Assembly: GCA_013398615.1 (NCBI GenBank)
Contig: VZSR01003371.1
Coordinates: forward strand, 6,523,632-6,587,631
DNA from: Brachypodius melanocephalos
Taxonomy: Eukaryota; Chordata; Aves; Passeriformes; Pycnonotidae
Direction of reading: 5' to 3'
DNA length: 64,000 bases
Shown here: positions 1-12,756 of the stretch, one piece after another
Position numbering within the stretch: the first letter of the stretch is position 1
How the letters are laid out: each line of letters starts with the position of its first letter
Notes under the pieces: generated by a model
Database searches by the model: none
Told to the model about the DNA's origin: nothing
What the model saw: the letters and a program-made list of their open reading frames with translations, nothing else
Position numbers and translations under genes: made by a program

Positions 1-1439
1 AGTATTTTCAAAACTTACAAATGATGTTGCATATAACTAGTTTTAAGCTAATTAAATTTAGGAAAGACCTATGTAACATTTTAAGAAGGAAAATTTTTTT
101 TCAAATGTGATAGGAATTAGGCACAAAGACCGAAGCTACATTAGGAAAATGTAATGTACTTACAGCAATAGATACTTAAGTCAATTGACAACTTTTTACA
201 CCAGTCACAGTTGCAGTAGTAGGTTTAACTGGCAGGCAACAAATTCCAAAGACTCAAGGTGCTTCTTCAAAAAAAGGATACCAGCAAGTAGCTACATCTG
301 CTTATTTTTCACCTCCCATGTAGGCAAGTGTATGCACATCCTTCCTTTGGACAGGCACTTTGAATTTTTCATTAATTTCCAAATGCTGATAAATATCAAG
401 AAGAAACAATAATTCTTGAACAAGCAGGTGAGTCAAAAATTCTGGCGTTTAACTGTCAGAAGGTTTAGCAGCCATAGTATTTCTTTATACAAAATGAAAA
501 AGGAACTGCTGTTCCAAGTACATAGCTGTATGCAGAGGGGAGTTTGCTTTTGGGTTTTTTACTTAGTTTGAGGTATTTTCCTTTTAATCTACTATCTGAA
601 GTGCTACCTGTTAAAGAAAAAAGAAAAAATCCCTCAACAGCCATATTTTGTACAATGTCATGAAGCCTTAAACTGGTGTTGCACATGCATAGAAAGAAAA
701 AGGACTCAGAGATGGAGACAATTGGTAATTGGTCACGAGGACATGTGAAAAAAAGCACTATGAAAAAAGCTACAGCCTGGTTAAAGCTTTGCCAGCTGCT
801 CTGTGTTTATCTATAGAATATCATTACACAAGCAAGAAAGACAGGTGAACAGCTTGTTAACACAATAAAATGCTAGCAGCACCTTAAACAAAAAGAACAA
901 AACAAACAACCCCAGTGAGATAATGATTCATAGCACAACAAAAATCAGGTGGATGAATTTTTCCAATGTTCTCTACATTGGGTATCATTCCAACCCCCCC
1001 AAAAGGAAAATCTTATAACGGTTATACTGAACTAGAGTACCAAACATCTGAGACTGCCATGCTGTCAGTTTTCCCTCATGATAGATTAAGTATACATAGT
1101 TTCTATTTTTGAGTGTTCATCATACTAATCTGGAAAAGCATGTGCTCAAATCCATATTTTCTGGGGGAAGCACACAAGCATATGCTGAATACAAATTACT
1201 GAAGCTCTCGGACATCTATTCTGCAGAACAGGAGTGCTCTGCAGCTGAGCCACAGCCTTGATTTCTAGGAAAGAACATGGACCCCTGAAGAGAAAGGGGT
1301 TGTGCCATCGGGAAGTGATGGAGCAGCCACTTCTACCAAGTGGAGAGTGGGTAACCTTCAAGGTTGCCTACTCATCCAGCCTATGGAAAGCTATTTTTAA
1401 TTAGCAAGAAATTAACCTTACTCATAACTTACTCATAGT
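1..1439. other. Intronic stretch, no element recognised
   Basis: AT-rich unique sequence with short A-rich runs. The open frames at 185-412 and on the minus strand at 465-758 show no family resemblance and are treated as chance. Confidence 0.6.
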
Positions 1440-1605
1440 GCATCTGTTTTGCTCATGATGGCAACTGGGGAGTGATTCCCCTGTCCTTATCCTGACCCAT
1501 GAACCTTTTTCATCCTATTTTCCCCCCCTGGCCTGTTGTGAACAGGAGTAAGAGAATGGCTGGGTGGGCACCCGGCAGTCAGACAAGGTCAACCCACTCC
1601 TCTGA
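1440..1605. mobile_element. Avian endogenous retrovirus LTR-like remnant
   Basis: The sequence shows the series CCTGTCCTTATCCTGACCCA, TTTTTCATCCTATTTTCCCC, AGAGAATGGCTGGGTGGGCA and AAGGTCAACCCAC. I recognise this as a recurrent non-coding block of avian ERV LTR-type repeats. It is diverged and has no coding potential. Orientation, family and exact edges need a repeat library. Confidence 0.5.
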
Positions 1606-4600
1606 ACTTGTGAAACACTTACCCAAAGCCTCCTCCAGCAGCTAATATCTCAGAGTCTGACCTCAAGCTAATCAGATTTCATTCTCAGCTGTTGCAAGAA
1701 CATCAAGTTTAAAGAACAAATATTTACTTAGAAACAAATTCAGCTTGTCAGGATACATATTGAAATATACAAATCACTCCTTAAATGTTTATTTTTCTAA
1801 ATGCTTTTATGCAGTTTGCTTCAGATTTGCCTATATTTTTTTATTTAAACATTACACTAAGCATCTCTTCAAACAAAATTGATCCTGCAGTGCTGTTAGT
1901 GATTTGTTACCTATCAAGAGGAAAATAGCCAATTTAGTTCCCTGGGCTTGTTGATCGATTAGGTTCAATTCCAGATGTACAGCCCCTGCCTTACACAGAG
2001 GAATCGTGTGGCATTTGGAAGTGGCACTCAGCAATTTGTCCTGCAGCAATGCAAACCATCCTGTCACACTACATCTTCACAACTTACTGCATTAGAGGAC
2101 TTTGAACTCACTATGTTATACCATTATGTTATACCACGTCTAATAGATGTGTCTAATTATTTTTAGCAACTCCTAAATATGTGGGCAAACAACGACCTCT
2201 TCTTAGACATGTCTAACATGTTAACTTCTCTTAAGATATTATGTTGCTATAACCTTTTTTCCTCTCAGAACCAGACTTTTAATCTAAAAAAAAAAAACCC
2301 AACTAAACCAAATAAACAAAGCTCCAACAAGAGGGAAACCTGACCCAGCAAGTTCAAGCCTGCTGACTGTAAAAGAGTTGCTTCATAGTCCTTCTCAGGT
2401 ATTAACAGGGAAATCACATTCCTTAGTTTTTTCATGTTCAAAGCACACCTTTATTTTTCTTTGGCTCAGCAAACTTAGGGTGAGTCTGAGGTGTTCCGTA
2501 TCGTATTTTAATAAAAGCATCATCATCTGTGTAAAGCTGCTCATACATAACCTCATTTGCCTTGTAGGAGACTTTCAATAAGCCCAAGCTGAACACCTTG
2601 ACAGATGTTTGGGATTTAACTACCTTGGCATCATATCAGTAGCACAATCAATCATCGCAACAAAAAGGTTTCATCAAAACTTTGTTCCGAAGTGCATCTG
2701 TTCAAACCTGGTGATGAAAGGAACTGCTCGTACAGCCCTCAGCATAGCAACTTTTCCCAGTTTCTGCCTTCTGACAATAACTTCAAATGAATGTTTGCAT
2801 AAGCAAATCTTTTGATCTTATTTCCACTATTTCAGCTAAATCATAGAAACAAGTAGCTTTCCAAGTGGCATCATCAGTCACACTGTGTCTCCTACTCTGT
2901 TTTCCAGGTAAAAGTTTCCAAGCAAACTTCAGTGGTTGGTTGTCCCATGTTTACCACAGCACCCATCTGTGGAGATTCACCAATGCCTAACCAGGAAAAC
3001 ACTCCAGACACAGTCCTCAATCTCAAGGATTTAACATCTCTTTTTGCAGAAGTCCTGACTTCCTTGTAGGCAGAGCCTACCAAAAGTTTTAGAAACTTCA
3101 TTGCTTTTAATGACGTGATACTGTGATTAGTATCCTCTTTCCAAGCACACCTGAGCACGAATAGTCGCTTTGAAAATTACCAGAACATGAGCAAAAAGAA
3201 AAGGAGAGGAAAGACACCAGACAGACTGACCAACAGCAGGACTATACAGGACTTGAAAGCATGTTTAAAACTTTTGAAGCAATCCAACGACAACAAAATA
3301 TATTCAAGTACACAAAAGGCACGTATTTCCTGGAGACAGGAAACTGATTGGATGATAGCGCATGGCTGAAGGCTCCTATGCATCCCTGCTCCCACTCCCT
3401 GCTGAATTGAATATTTTTTCCCTCAATTAGGCATTCACAGGTCTTCTCAGACAATATCTTCAAGGTCTGTCCTTGGTCTCCTGGTCACGCAGAAAATCTC
3501 TCCTGGGAGACAAATGGGTTTGTACAGCTATTCCTGTTTTCTGTGCTAGCTCAGCAAATAGTTTGACCACTTCTCTTCATCAGCATGCATGTTAGATTAG
3601 CTCTATCAGTCTTCAGCTATTCTCCACCCCGAATTGCTGCTTTTAAAGCAAGACAGAGAATGCATAAAACCTAAGCAGAAGTTAAATACAACCATGAATG
3701 CTTTTCAGGCTTATATTCTCTTAATATGAATAGTTCTATAGCCATTTATTGACAGGAACAATAAAACAAAAAATCCAAACAAAACACAAAACAAACCCAA
3801 ACCCTCTAGTCAACGCAGATTAGTGATTCATACAAGGATTTTAAAATCACACATTGTTTCTTCTGGCAAGATCGAGTTTCTCTGACCTGGCTGCTGCCTG
3901 TTTAGGTACTTATAAAAAGTCAACATAATTACAGCATTACCTATTTAATAAATGGACACTTTTTCCACATTCTCAACAACAGCTTTCAGAAAAGCCATTA
4001 CACATACACTCTGTTGCCTATTGCCATTTATTGACCAGCAATATCACTTTCACATGGTTGTTCCCAAATGCATTCTGCAAACTTCTGGTTGCCAGGTATT
4101 TCTACAGAATACTAAATGACAAGAGAGACAAAGGCATTAATTGCAGAACTGATGTTAAAAGGAAATGCATTACCAGTAAAGCTTACTGTAATATTTACAA
4201 TGCCTTGGAAAGAATATGATTCCAACTAGCTTTCTTTTACTGTATTTGATAATACCATTGAAAAACAACACTATAATGGAGACACCACAAACAGGAGAAA
4301 TGTGATGTTTGAAAAACAAAGCTAGCTCAAGTAATGCAAAAATAATAGCTCATATAAGTAAAAATTCACTTCTATTTCAATGTAAACACCTACTGCAGGC
4401 CTTGATCAGCAGACAGTAGAAATCTTTACCTTCCAGCACAGCTGAGTATCTTCTCTACCATCCCTGCACCACACAGGCTCCACACCCCAGTCAGGCTCCA
4501 GAAATGAATACTAACTAGGGACCACACCAAAATCACAAACTCAAGACACCTTACATGTAATGGGGCAAAGAATTCCAGTACTTCTAAAGCCTTAAGGAAG

Positions 4601-6944
4601 GACACCTGCTGAAGTAGCTTCAGCTTGTATTTCAATCACATAACAGGTTAAACTGTTCCATTGGTTTCACTTGAATACTGCATTTGACACAATGTTCAGC
4701 GTAAATGCAGTCTTCAATCAAAGCTATTAATTTATTTTCAGCTGCAAAACAGTGAATATTTTTCCCTAAGCAACATAAAATCCAAGTGCCAAAGGTTTCC
4801 TGACATTTCTGAAATTCAAGTTCTTAATTACTACCATTAATTCCAGGACTGAAAACACTAACAGTTGCCTGACTCACACAGCTTTCTAACCTACGGTCAT
4901 ACAATCACATGTGAATTTGCTTTAAAACAGGCAAGAACAACCATAGGCATTCTCCTATTCCTCATTTCTTCTGTGCTCCAGCCTTTCTGTTTTGTGTAAC
5001 AAATGCAAAGTGAAGGTCAGAACCTGGAAGTACTTCCCACAGTGGTCTTGCCTAAACCACACATTAATCTCTCCAGCCCTATCAGTATTTTGTTGTTCCA
5101 TTCCAAGGCTCAAAGATGAGATCTCCAGATCCCTCTAGATCTGTCAGGAGCATGAGGGTACAATTTCCTTCTAAGGCAAGAGACACCAGTTCAAGCCTAC
5201 TGAAATAAAAATAATTTTTGCCCTTTCTTGCTACCTTAGAGACAAACTGCCTTGCATCTGAATTTAGCTCCAGCTTTTTCTGTTTTGCTCCCTCCAGCAG
5301 TGGTTACACCACACCTGAGCCACAGCTATGCTTTAATTTCCAAAATCCAAGCGAGCCTGCAGACTGAAAATGCCTGCAGAGCTTCAGGGACTACCAATGA
5401 TGATCTAAAAAAATCTCAATGCATTATTAAACACAAACCTCCTGCTTTTAATACACATGACCCAAAGAACTGTGGAAAAATACTTAAAGGAGATCCTTAT
5501 TTTACACCTTTGTTGCAACCTGCAAACACAGCCAAAGCAATTAATTGAAAAGTCTTACAGTAAAACGTTTTTGGTTATTCCTCCAAGCAGTTACCTCACC
5601 CAGTTAGGCAATGCTTTCTTCATGTACTGAATATTTAACAACTTCTAATGCTATATTGCTTTTCCTTACCAAGTTATAGGTGAAACGCAGCATTTCTTTT
5701 CAAAGAAAATGTAGTGAAGACTGACAGGCTGGTTTTTATTTAACTGCTTATATTCATACCAATATATCATAACTCAGACTTTTCTGCCATTTGTTTTCTT
5801 TGATATATTTTTTACATTATTTGTAATTACTAATGATATACAGTTTTTCTATACAGATATATAGAAAATCATTACAAGATAAGCTATAAGAAAGTACATG
5901 CAATTAAAGTGTCTTCTTCTGTTCAGGAAGACACATTAACTTCAGAGGTGACGTTATCACATCCCAAAATTGTGCAGTGAACATAAACAGCATTCAAAAC
6001 CATGACTAACATCCATAATCAAAGTATGTGTTGGGAAAATTTTTATTCATTTATTTTTTGTTTATTTATTTGAGAGAAAAAACAAACTCCAGAATTTATC
6101 AACTGGAAATGACAGGCAAAAGAATATAACTTGGAACTCACAAAGTCTGGGGATATGCATGTATTTTCAAGGGCCATCGAAGATTATTCATATTCAGCAA
6201 AACACAATTATAACTTTGAAATGGACTGAAAATAGAAATGTAAATCAAGTTGGCAGTGTATTTCTACTCTCCAAGCAGCTACTGCTTGATTGTTTGTGTT
6301 ACTACCTACACCAGCCTAAGGATTAGTCAGGACCCAATACAACCTGAGACAAAAGAAGGGCATTACCTATGGGGGAGGGGATGGGGGGTGTATCTAATTA
6401 CAGTAAATAGTAAAAGTACTTTCTGATTACAACACAATAACTCATTATGGAAATATGTATTTATATATTAATTTCACATTCAGCAAAATAATCTACCAAA
6501 AAATTATGGCAGAAATTCCCAGGTGTTACATGAATGCAGACTGTTTCAGAAAGACCAGTCTGAGACAGACAGCACCACATTTAAATTACACAAAATCCAC
6601 GTGTGAAATATAGTAATCACTGTTTAATGTGTCACTGAATGCTGGAAGTGCTACAATGAGGAAGGCAACAAAAACTTGAAGTACAGGATTAAAAAAAGAA
6701 CAACCAAAAGCACTAAGACAGAGCCAAACTCAGTACTAGTGTTGAGAACACAGCAAACATAGAAAACTAAGATATAACTGAAAAGATGGATTTATAAACC
6801 AACAAAACCCTTCCTTTTTGAACAGCATCTTGAAGTTCCATAGCAAACCCAGCCATTCTCACTGGTAACTTCTGAGCATCAACCCCAAAGCTAAATTCTA
6901 AAGCTGTGATGAATGCAGGCCTCCTGACAAGACAAATCCTAGAG
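1606..6944. other. Intronic stretch, no element recognised
   Basis: Unique AT-rich intron. Visible details are a 13-bp tandem duplication (ATGTTATACCATT-like, about 2112-2138), an A/C-rich tract near 3764-3804, a G-rich run at about 6370-6391 (three G-runs only) and an AT-rich imperfect hairpin at about 5831-5874. No gene or recognisable transposon. Confidence 0.55.
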
Positions 6945-7222
6945 TGCCAGACCTTTTCAGTGGTGCCCAGGGACAGGACAAGCAGTAATGGCTTGTTACA
7001 CAAGCTTGAAACACAAGTTTCACTTCAACATGAGGAAGAACTTTATGTTGAGGTGGGCAGGGCACTGGAACACGCTGCCCAGGGAGGTCATGGAGTCTCC
7101 CCCCGGTGAGATAGTGAAAAATCCTGAGAAACCTTCTCTAGGTACCATTGCCACGGCAGGGATCTTGGACTGGATGATCTCCAGAGGTCCCTTCCAACCC
7201 TAAACTATTCTGTGATTCTGTA
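6945..7222 (+). mobile_element. CR1 LINE 3' fragment, sense
   Basis: Contains TTTTCAGTGGTGCCCAGGGA, AACATGAGGAAGAACTTTAT, CTGCCCAGGGAGGTCATGGA and GGTCCCTTCCAACCC, and ends in the CR1 hallmark TTCTGTGATTCTGT. This is a 5'-truncated copy holding the end of ORF2 and the 3' UTR. Its open frames in this region (for example 6906-7109) are CR1 debris. Confidence 0.9.
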
Positions 7223-8287
7223 AATGAAATAATTTGAATTATGACAAATACATTAATAGCCCTTGTATATATAAAATTGTGTTAGTAAAGGAAAACTTCA
7301 AGAAAGCTATGCAACTTATTTTATTCCATAAAGGAAAAACTAAATTACCTGTGAAGTGAGACTTGCTAAATTACCAGAAGAGCTACCCCAAACATCCTTA
7401 TTTCCCATGAAATAACTTCATTATGCAAAATGTGAAAAAACAGGAGACTGCTAGACTTCCTAATGATTATATACGTTTCTTACCACAGAGTTGTTTGCAT
7501 TTGTGAAGCACAGACAGAGAATCTCTCTTAAACACCCCAAATTTCTGCAAAGGAGCCTAGTGATGCTGTGGTCTGCCAACCCACACCCCACCATCATCAG
7601 GGTGCCATTTGCTCCTCTGTGGTAGCACATGAGTGACTCTGCTCCTGCCCAGCTGGACCTGCACTCAGCCCACTATTCCAGGTGGCCCAACAGAGCCTTG
7701 TGATTCCCAAAAGAGAACAAAAGGGAGAAATTTCTCTTACACTTAATTTCTCCCTGAGCAAATAAAAACATGTACAGCACTTAGAGCAAGAGATACTGCA
7801 GGAAAAAAAATTGAAAAGCCCCAAAAATTAGAATTCAAAGACAAAAGTTCCTTTTCTCTTCATTCTGCTTAGACCAGCACTGATTCAGAATTCCTCTGTG
7901 CATATTGTTCTCTGCAACAGATGGGAAAACTCTCCAGCAGAGCAGCATTACACACTTCAGCAATTAATTGTAGAGGACAACATGACTCTCATACATTTCA
8001 TTTTACATGCTGAGGAATTTATTCTGACTTGCAATGGATGACACTCCAATAAAGCCTTGCCTTAGCACCTCACCACAAGCATCACTCAGTACAGGACACT
8101 GCAATCTGAAAACTGACATTGCCCTTATAACTAACCCACTCAACCATGTCAAGTTCCAAAAAAAACCCCACTATAACAAAATATTATCACAAAAACTTAT
8201 TGTTTAACAGCAACCACTTAAAATTACGAAAGCAAGCTTTTCACTCATTGTCTGGAACAAGCCAAAGTCTCTCTCATGCTGCCACAA
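7223..8287. other. Intronic stretch, no element recognised
   Basis: Unique sequence. A somewhat GC-richer patch at about 7555-7690 has no recognised identity. Confidence 0.55.
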
Positions 8288-8559
8288 GACAGATTTACTC
8301 ATCTATATACAAGGGGGAAAAATTTTGCTAGTTGCCATTGGAAAAGTTCACATAAAGCACCAAACTGACAGATTGAACTGATTTCTGATAATGAACTGAT
8401 AGTAACAGAATGCCTCTTAAAAAGTTGAAATAAAACTTCTTCCTAACTCTACTTGTTCTACTTATCTCGCATACACAAAACAGGTTATTTTCCAATATCT
8501 ACTTTTTCAGTGGCACCTTGAAAGAGTGGCTATAAAAACAATTCTGAACACATTTCAGG
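8288..8559 (+). repeat. Dispersed 270-bp duplication, copy A
   Basis: From GACAGATTTACT to CACATTTCAGG this stretch matches 10997-11266 in direct orientation, about 2.7 kb away. A central block of about 65 bases (8334-8398) is identical by eye, while the flanks of the unit have scattered substitutions and small indels. Similarity stops sharply at both ends. No known transposon signature is visible, so it is either a local duplication or two copies of an unnamed interspersed family. Confidence 0.85.
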
Positions 8560-10996
8560 GCAGACCTCAGTCACTAACAGTCTTTTATATACTTTGAAGC
8601 CATATGAATATTCATTCTTAGTGAGAAATTAAATGTATCTGAGTTTCCTAAGGTGGTAGTTTATTGATTCACATCCCCACATGACTTACTGAGTCCTTTC
8701 AGATATTTCTAAACCCTTACCCAGCCTAAGCAGAAACTCCACCTAGACTAGAATAACATGCTCTGTGGATTTTTCCCCCATTCATAAAATCAGCACAGTT
8801 CCTAGCTGGGAAGAGAGTCAAAAGTAGCAGTTTTTCAGACTATTTCTCAGATTTGTCTGTCAGCTTGTGCCAAGAAAAATTTCACTTAGGCATAAGCAGC
8901 CACAGCACCCCATAAAGAGAGGAAAAAAAGCATAATGCCAGAGTCCAGAGGAAAACCAAGATTTGGTAGAGTCAAATCACAGCCCATTCCCCTGAGAACT
9001 GGGCATTAAGAATGTGGTCCAGTTTTAATGAGACCACATCTGTGCAGGAGAAAGACCCCACATGAGACCATGAAGACAAAGTAAAAAGACCAAATCCTGC
9101 AAAGACAAAGCATAGCCTGGAACCAACATATTGCAGACACTGTCTTCAGAACTTTTCCATTCTATGCAGCAGATGGCTTAGCTACACCAAAATACTTCTG
9201 AAGTACAAGATGTGTTCATTCGTGGAAGCTTTTGTTACTTGATTTTGCCATTTGTCCTCTAGGATCAGGCTGCTGAGGCAGCCCTCTGTCAACATGTTAT
9301 TTCTCCTCAGAAAAATATTAACAGACTGAAGCAGAAAAGCTGACATCATACCTGATGGCTCCAAAATCACACATGGATTAGCAGCTTTGGCTTATCCAAA
9401 AAAACCCAAAAAACCAACCAAACCCACAAAACCAAATAAACAAGAAAGAAAGCAATTAAAAAACCAAAAAACAAAACCAACCAAAAAAAGAAACCAAACC
9501 TACAACGAAAAAAAACAACAAACAAATTCACAGAAAAAAAGGTAGAATGTAAAGAACCAAGGCTAATTTGAGGGAAAAATAGTAGCCATGTGCTAGGGGA
9601 GATAGATGTACTGGTTGAGTTGGCCACTGCCTAAGCTTGCCTTGAAAGCTCTGCACCAAGAGAGAAGCCTATGAACTGAGATCAAACCAATCAAGATTAA
9701 AACACTGGTGGGACAGTGATACAGAGAGAAATGGCAGAAATAGAGAGAAGAATCTTCTCAAAACTACATCTACTACCAGGGCAAAGAGTCTGTCAATTTT
9801 TTTCCCAACAATTGACGGAAAAACCTTGGATTAAAGCCACATTCTGCCTGTAATACAGCTTCACTGAATATACTAAATGCATTCCAAAAAACCTAATCCT
9901 TACTTGTATATCAGCAATACCTCATTCAAGACAACATCAATGTTCTTGCATGAAGCCAAAACTAACAACCAACAGTTCACGATTATTACTGTGAATTCAT
10001 CAAGAAACCAGCAATTACAACATATGTTGTTTTGATTATAAGAAACACAGAGAAGTGAAAACAACACTTCCCCTTCCGAAGAGAAAAAATAATCTAGTCA
10101 GTGGAATTTAATTACTTGCTCTAAGTGTAAGTAGTTTTAGTAGTAACATATTGCAGGATGCATTCATTCGAGTGTATACACTCGTGGATTTATTTTTCCT
10201 AATGCCTTGAAATCACTGAGTCTCCTGGACATGATGGCAAAACTTACAGTGCAGCAAATTCAGAGGACTGAGAAGAAAAGAGAAATGCGAGTTCTCTAAG
10301 AGGAAAGAAAGTTTTCACATACATTCGAATTTATTCTTTTGGTAGTTTGAAATTTTTCTCCTTAAAATCAACATCTAGTAGATTCTCATTGGAATGTGCA
10401 TCGCCATAAAAAAAGCTGTATAATTTTATTATATAAATTTCTGATATGATAGCTGCAAAATAATTTTAGAGAATCAAATACAGTGAGACATTTCTGAGAA
10501 TCTTGACATCTGGTTTCTAAACCCACAAAAAGCTGTTATGGTTATTTTGGCTCGATTTAAAAACAAACTACTGAACCTCTGCAGCATACTGGCAAAAAAT
10601 GTTTAAAGCTGGTTTATGTGCAAGAGCCTATTATAATGTAGCATTATACATAAGGTTCCCCAGTGACTGCTTCACACAGAAAAGGTTAAATTGCTTAGAG
10701 AAACTGTTTTGCAAGATGCTAGGAAATGAACCCATCCTGTTTCTTATTGTAAGCCATTGCCATTCAGACACCGCACCACCCTACTAAGATAAATATGAAC
10801 TCATTTGCATATACCCAGGTGAAATTTTGCGTGGAGTAATAACAAACTACAAAGAAATTTCAAAAAAATGCTAATTAGCTTCCACATCCAGCATTCCAGA
10901 GCACAGTAAAATAGTTCTGTCTAAGAAAGAGCTGCATTCCTGCTCTTTCAGCATTCTGCAGCATATGGATGAACAGCCAGGCTGAAGGCAGGCTTT
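8560..10996. other. Intronic stretch between the duplicated copies
   Basis: Unique AT-rich sequence apart from the A/C-rich tract at 9396-9541 and a perfect 16-bp palindrome CGAGTGTATACACTCG at 10169-10184. No gene seen. Confidence 0.55.
9396..9541. repeat. A/C-rich low-complexity tract
   Basis: About 145 bases composed almost only of A and C (AAAACCAAAC-like units) on the plus strand, hence T/G-rich in the ZFYVE28 pre-mRNA. There is no fixed unit length. The minus-strand open frame across it (9367-9627) is a compositional artefact rich in Phe, Val and Leu. Confidence 0.85.
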
Positions 10997-11266
10997 GACA
11001 GATTTACTGATTTATGTACAAGGGGAAAAAAAAATTGCTGGTTGCTATTGGAAAAGTTCACATAAAGCACCAAACTGACAGATTGAACTGATTTCTGATA
11101 ATGAACTGATAAAACAGAATGCCTGTTACAAAGTTGAAACAAAACTTCTTAACTCTTTGCTTATTTTATGTATCTCACATAGACAAAAGCGGTTTTTTGC
11201 AACATCTATTTTTTCAGTGGCACTTTGAAAGAGTGGATATAAAAACAATTCTGAACACATTTCAGG
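10997..11266 (+). repeat. Dispersed 270-bp duplication, copy B
   Basis: Second copy of the unit at 8288-8559, in the same orientation. Shared landmarks, in order, are the identical block from ATTGGAAAAGTTCAC to GAACTGATA, a TTTTTTCAGTGGCAC block, and AAACAATTCTGAACACATTT at the end. Confidence 0.85.
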
Positions 11267-12182
11267 TGGACATGACAACAAAGCCTTAACACCAAAAAAA
11301 GTGGGCATTCACAGGTTTTATGCCACTGCTCGTAACTCATCTTCCATCTTTTGGCTATTGGCAAAACAACTCATTTCATTCCAGCCTGGCAATAACCAAA
11401 GTAATTAGAGTTTTCAAAAAACTGCTGTGTCCTTTTCTACAGCTTAATAACCAACCTTAATGTAATGTTTACATTATTGTAGGCTTCATCATGATCTGGC
11501 TATGCTGCAGTGCTCCCAAATCATTCTGAGAAACCATCTCCAACTTCAAGACTTCAACTTCACAGGAAATGTTAAAGAAAAAGCCAGAAGGAAGAACTCC
11601 AACAAAGAGAAGGCAAGAATCAGACTGGCTCAGCAGACAGGCCACCAGCTCCACAACCGCTCTTCCTCCCTTGCCCTTCTGCAGCACTGAGCGAATTCCT
11701 TGTCTACTTATTCAGGTGTTCACTTGTGCTATTGCTCACCTCCTTTTGAGAAATAGCTTTTTTTCTGCATGACATGTAAATGTAAAGTCTAAGAATGCAT
11801 CAGACCTGGTAAGACATTTTGCTTTCAGAAGCTGCCTTCTGCTTGTAGGTACAGCCTTCACAACAATTTGTTGCAGAGCAACAATTACTGAGATTTGATT
11901 TCTCTGTCAAGTAACTATAGATATGTTACTATTTGAACATTCAACAATGGAGAACAAGCCAGAAAATACAACCTAGAGTTATCACCTCTGCCTTCACCCA
12001 AACTTCTCCAGAAAACAAACAAACAAAAAATACAACATTTTATTCCAGCAGCATTTAGCACATGCTTGGTATCAGATTCATAGGTTCAATAAGCAACTTA
12101 CAGAACACAGCTCAGGTTGCTCTCCATTTTCTTTAATCAGGTAGCAACTAGCATTTTGCCAGTTTATGAAACAGTGCTACCC
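11267..12182. other. Intronic stretch, no element recognised
   Basis: Unique sequence with a short CAAA-type run at about 12014-12030. Open frames on both strands at about 11469-11772 overlap each other and match nothing recognised. Confidence 0.55.
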
Positions 12183-12756
12183 TTCTGACAAGGTAACCCA
12201 CCCAGCTGCTCAAGGGAAGTGAGGTGACAGAACCATTTTGGATTTCAGTAAAGCTTTCAGTGCTGTCTTATCAGTATCCTTCTGGATCAAATGTCCAACA
12301 CACAGCTGGATAAAAACATCATGTGATGGACTTCTTCATTAATGACCTGGTTGCAGGACTGGAAGGGATGCTGAGCAGGTTCACAGATAATACAACACTG
12401 GGAGGAGCTGTTGACTCCATTGAGGGCAGAGTGAACCTACAGAGAGACCTCCACAAATCAGAGAGCTGGGCAATCATCAACCGTGTGAATTTCAACTGGG
12501 GCAAGTGCTGGATTCTGTACCTGGGATGGAACAATCCTGGATGTACTGACAGATGGGGAATGAGATCCTGGAAAGAAGCACCAGGGAAAGGGACCTAGGG
12601 GTCCTGGTCAATGGAAAGTTGATAAACCAGCAGTGCCCTGTCAGCCAGGAAGGACATCTCTGTCCTGGGGACATCAGGCCCAGCATGGCCAGCCAGGCAA
12701 GGGAGGGGATTGTCCCCTCTGCTCTGGGCTGGGGCAGCCTCACCTGAAGTCCTGTG
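12183..12756 (+). mobile_element. CR1 LINE ORF2 (reverse transcriptase) fragment, sense
   Basis: The plus strand keeps degenerate CR1 reverse-transcriptase landmarks: a GGATTTCAGTAAAGC block (DFSKAF-like), then in 12323-12598 FINDLVAGLEGML, LGGAVDSIEGR and WAIINRVNFNWGKC, and in another frame ERDLGVLVNGKL. The frame shift near 12560 and missing sequence between the first two blocks show an internally deleted, dead copy. It lacks the CR1 3' end, so it was also broken on that side. Confidence 0.88.

Noticed and set aside
3561..3590. Possible ZFYVE28 exon 2 fragment (HADEE on the minus strand)
   Set aside because: Only four residues resemble the expected peptide, and stops lie immediately before them in that frame, so the similarity is chance.
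5821..5877. AT-rich imperfect hairpin as a microRNA precursor
   Set aside because: The arms pair only with a bulge of several bases and consist nearly entirely of A and T, which is common by chance in this sequence.
6361..6395. G-quadruplex candidate
   Set aside because: Only three separate G-runs are present, so the standard four-run pattern is not met.
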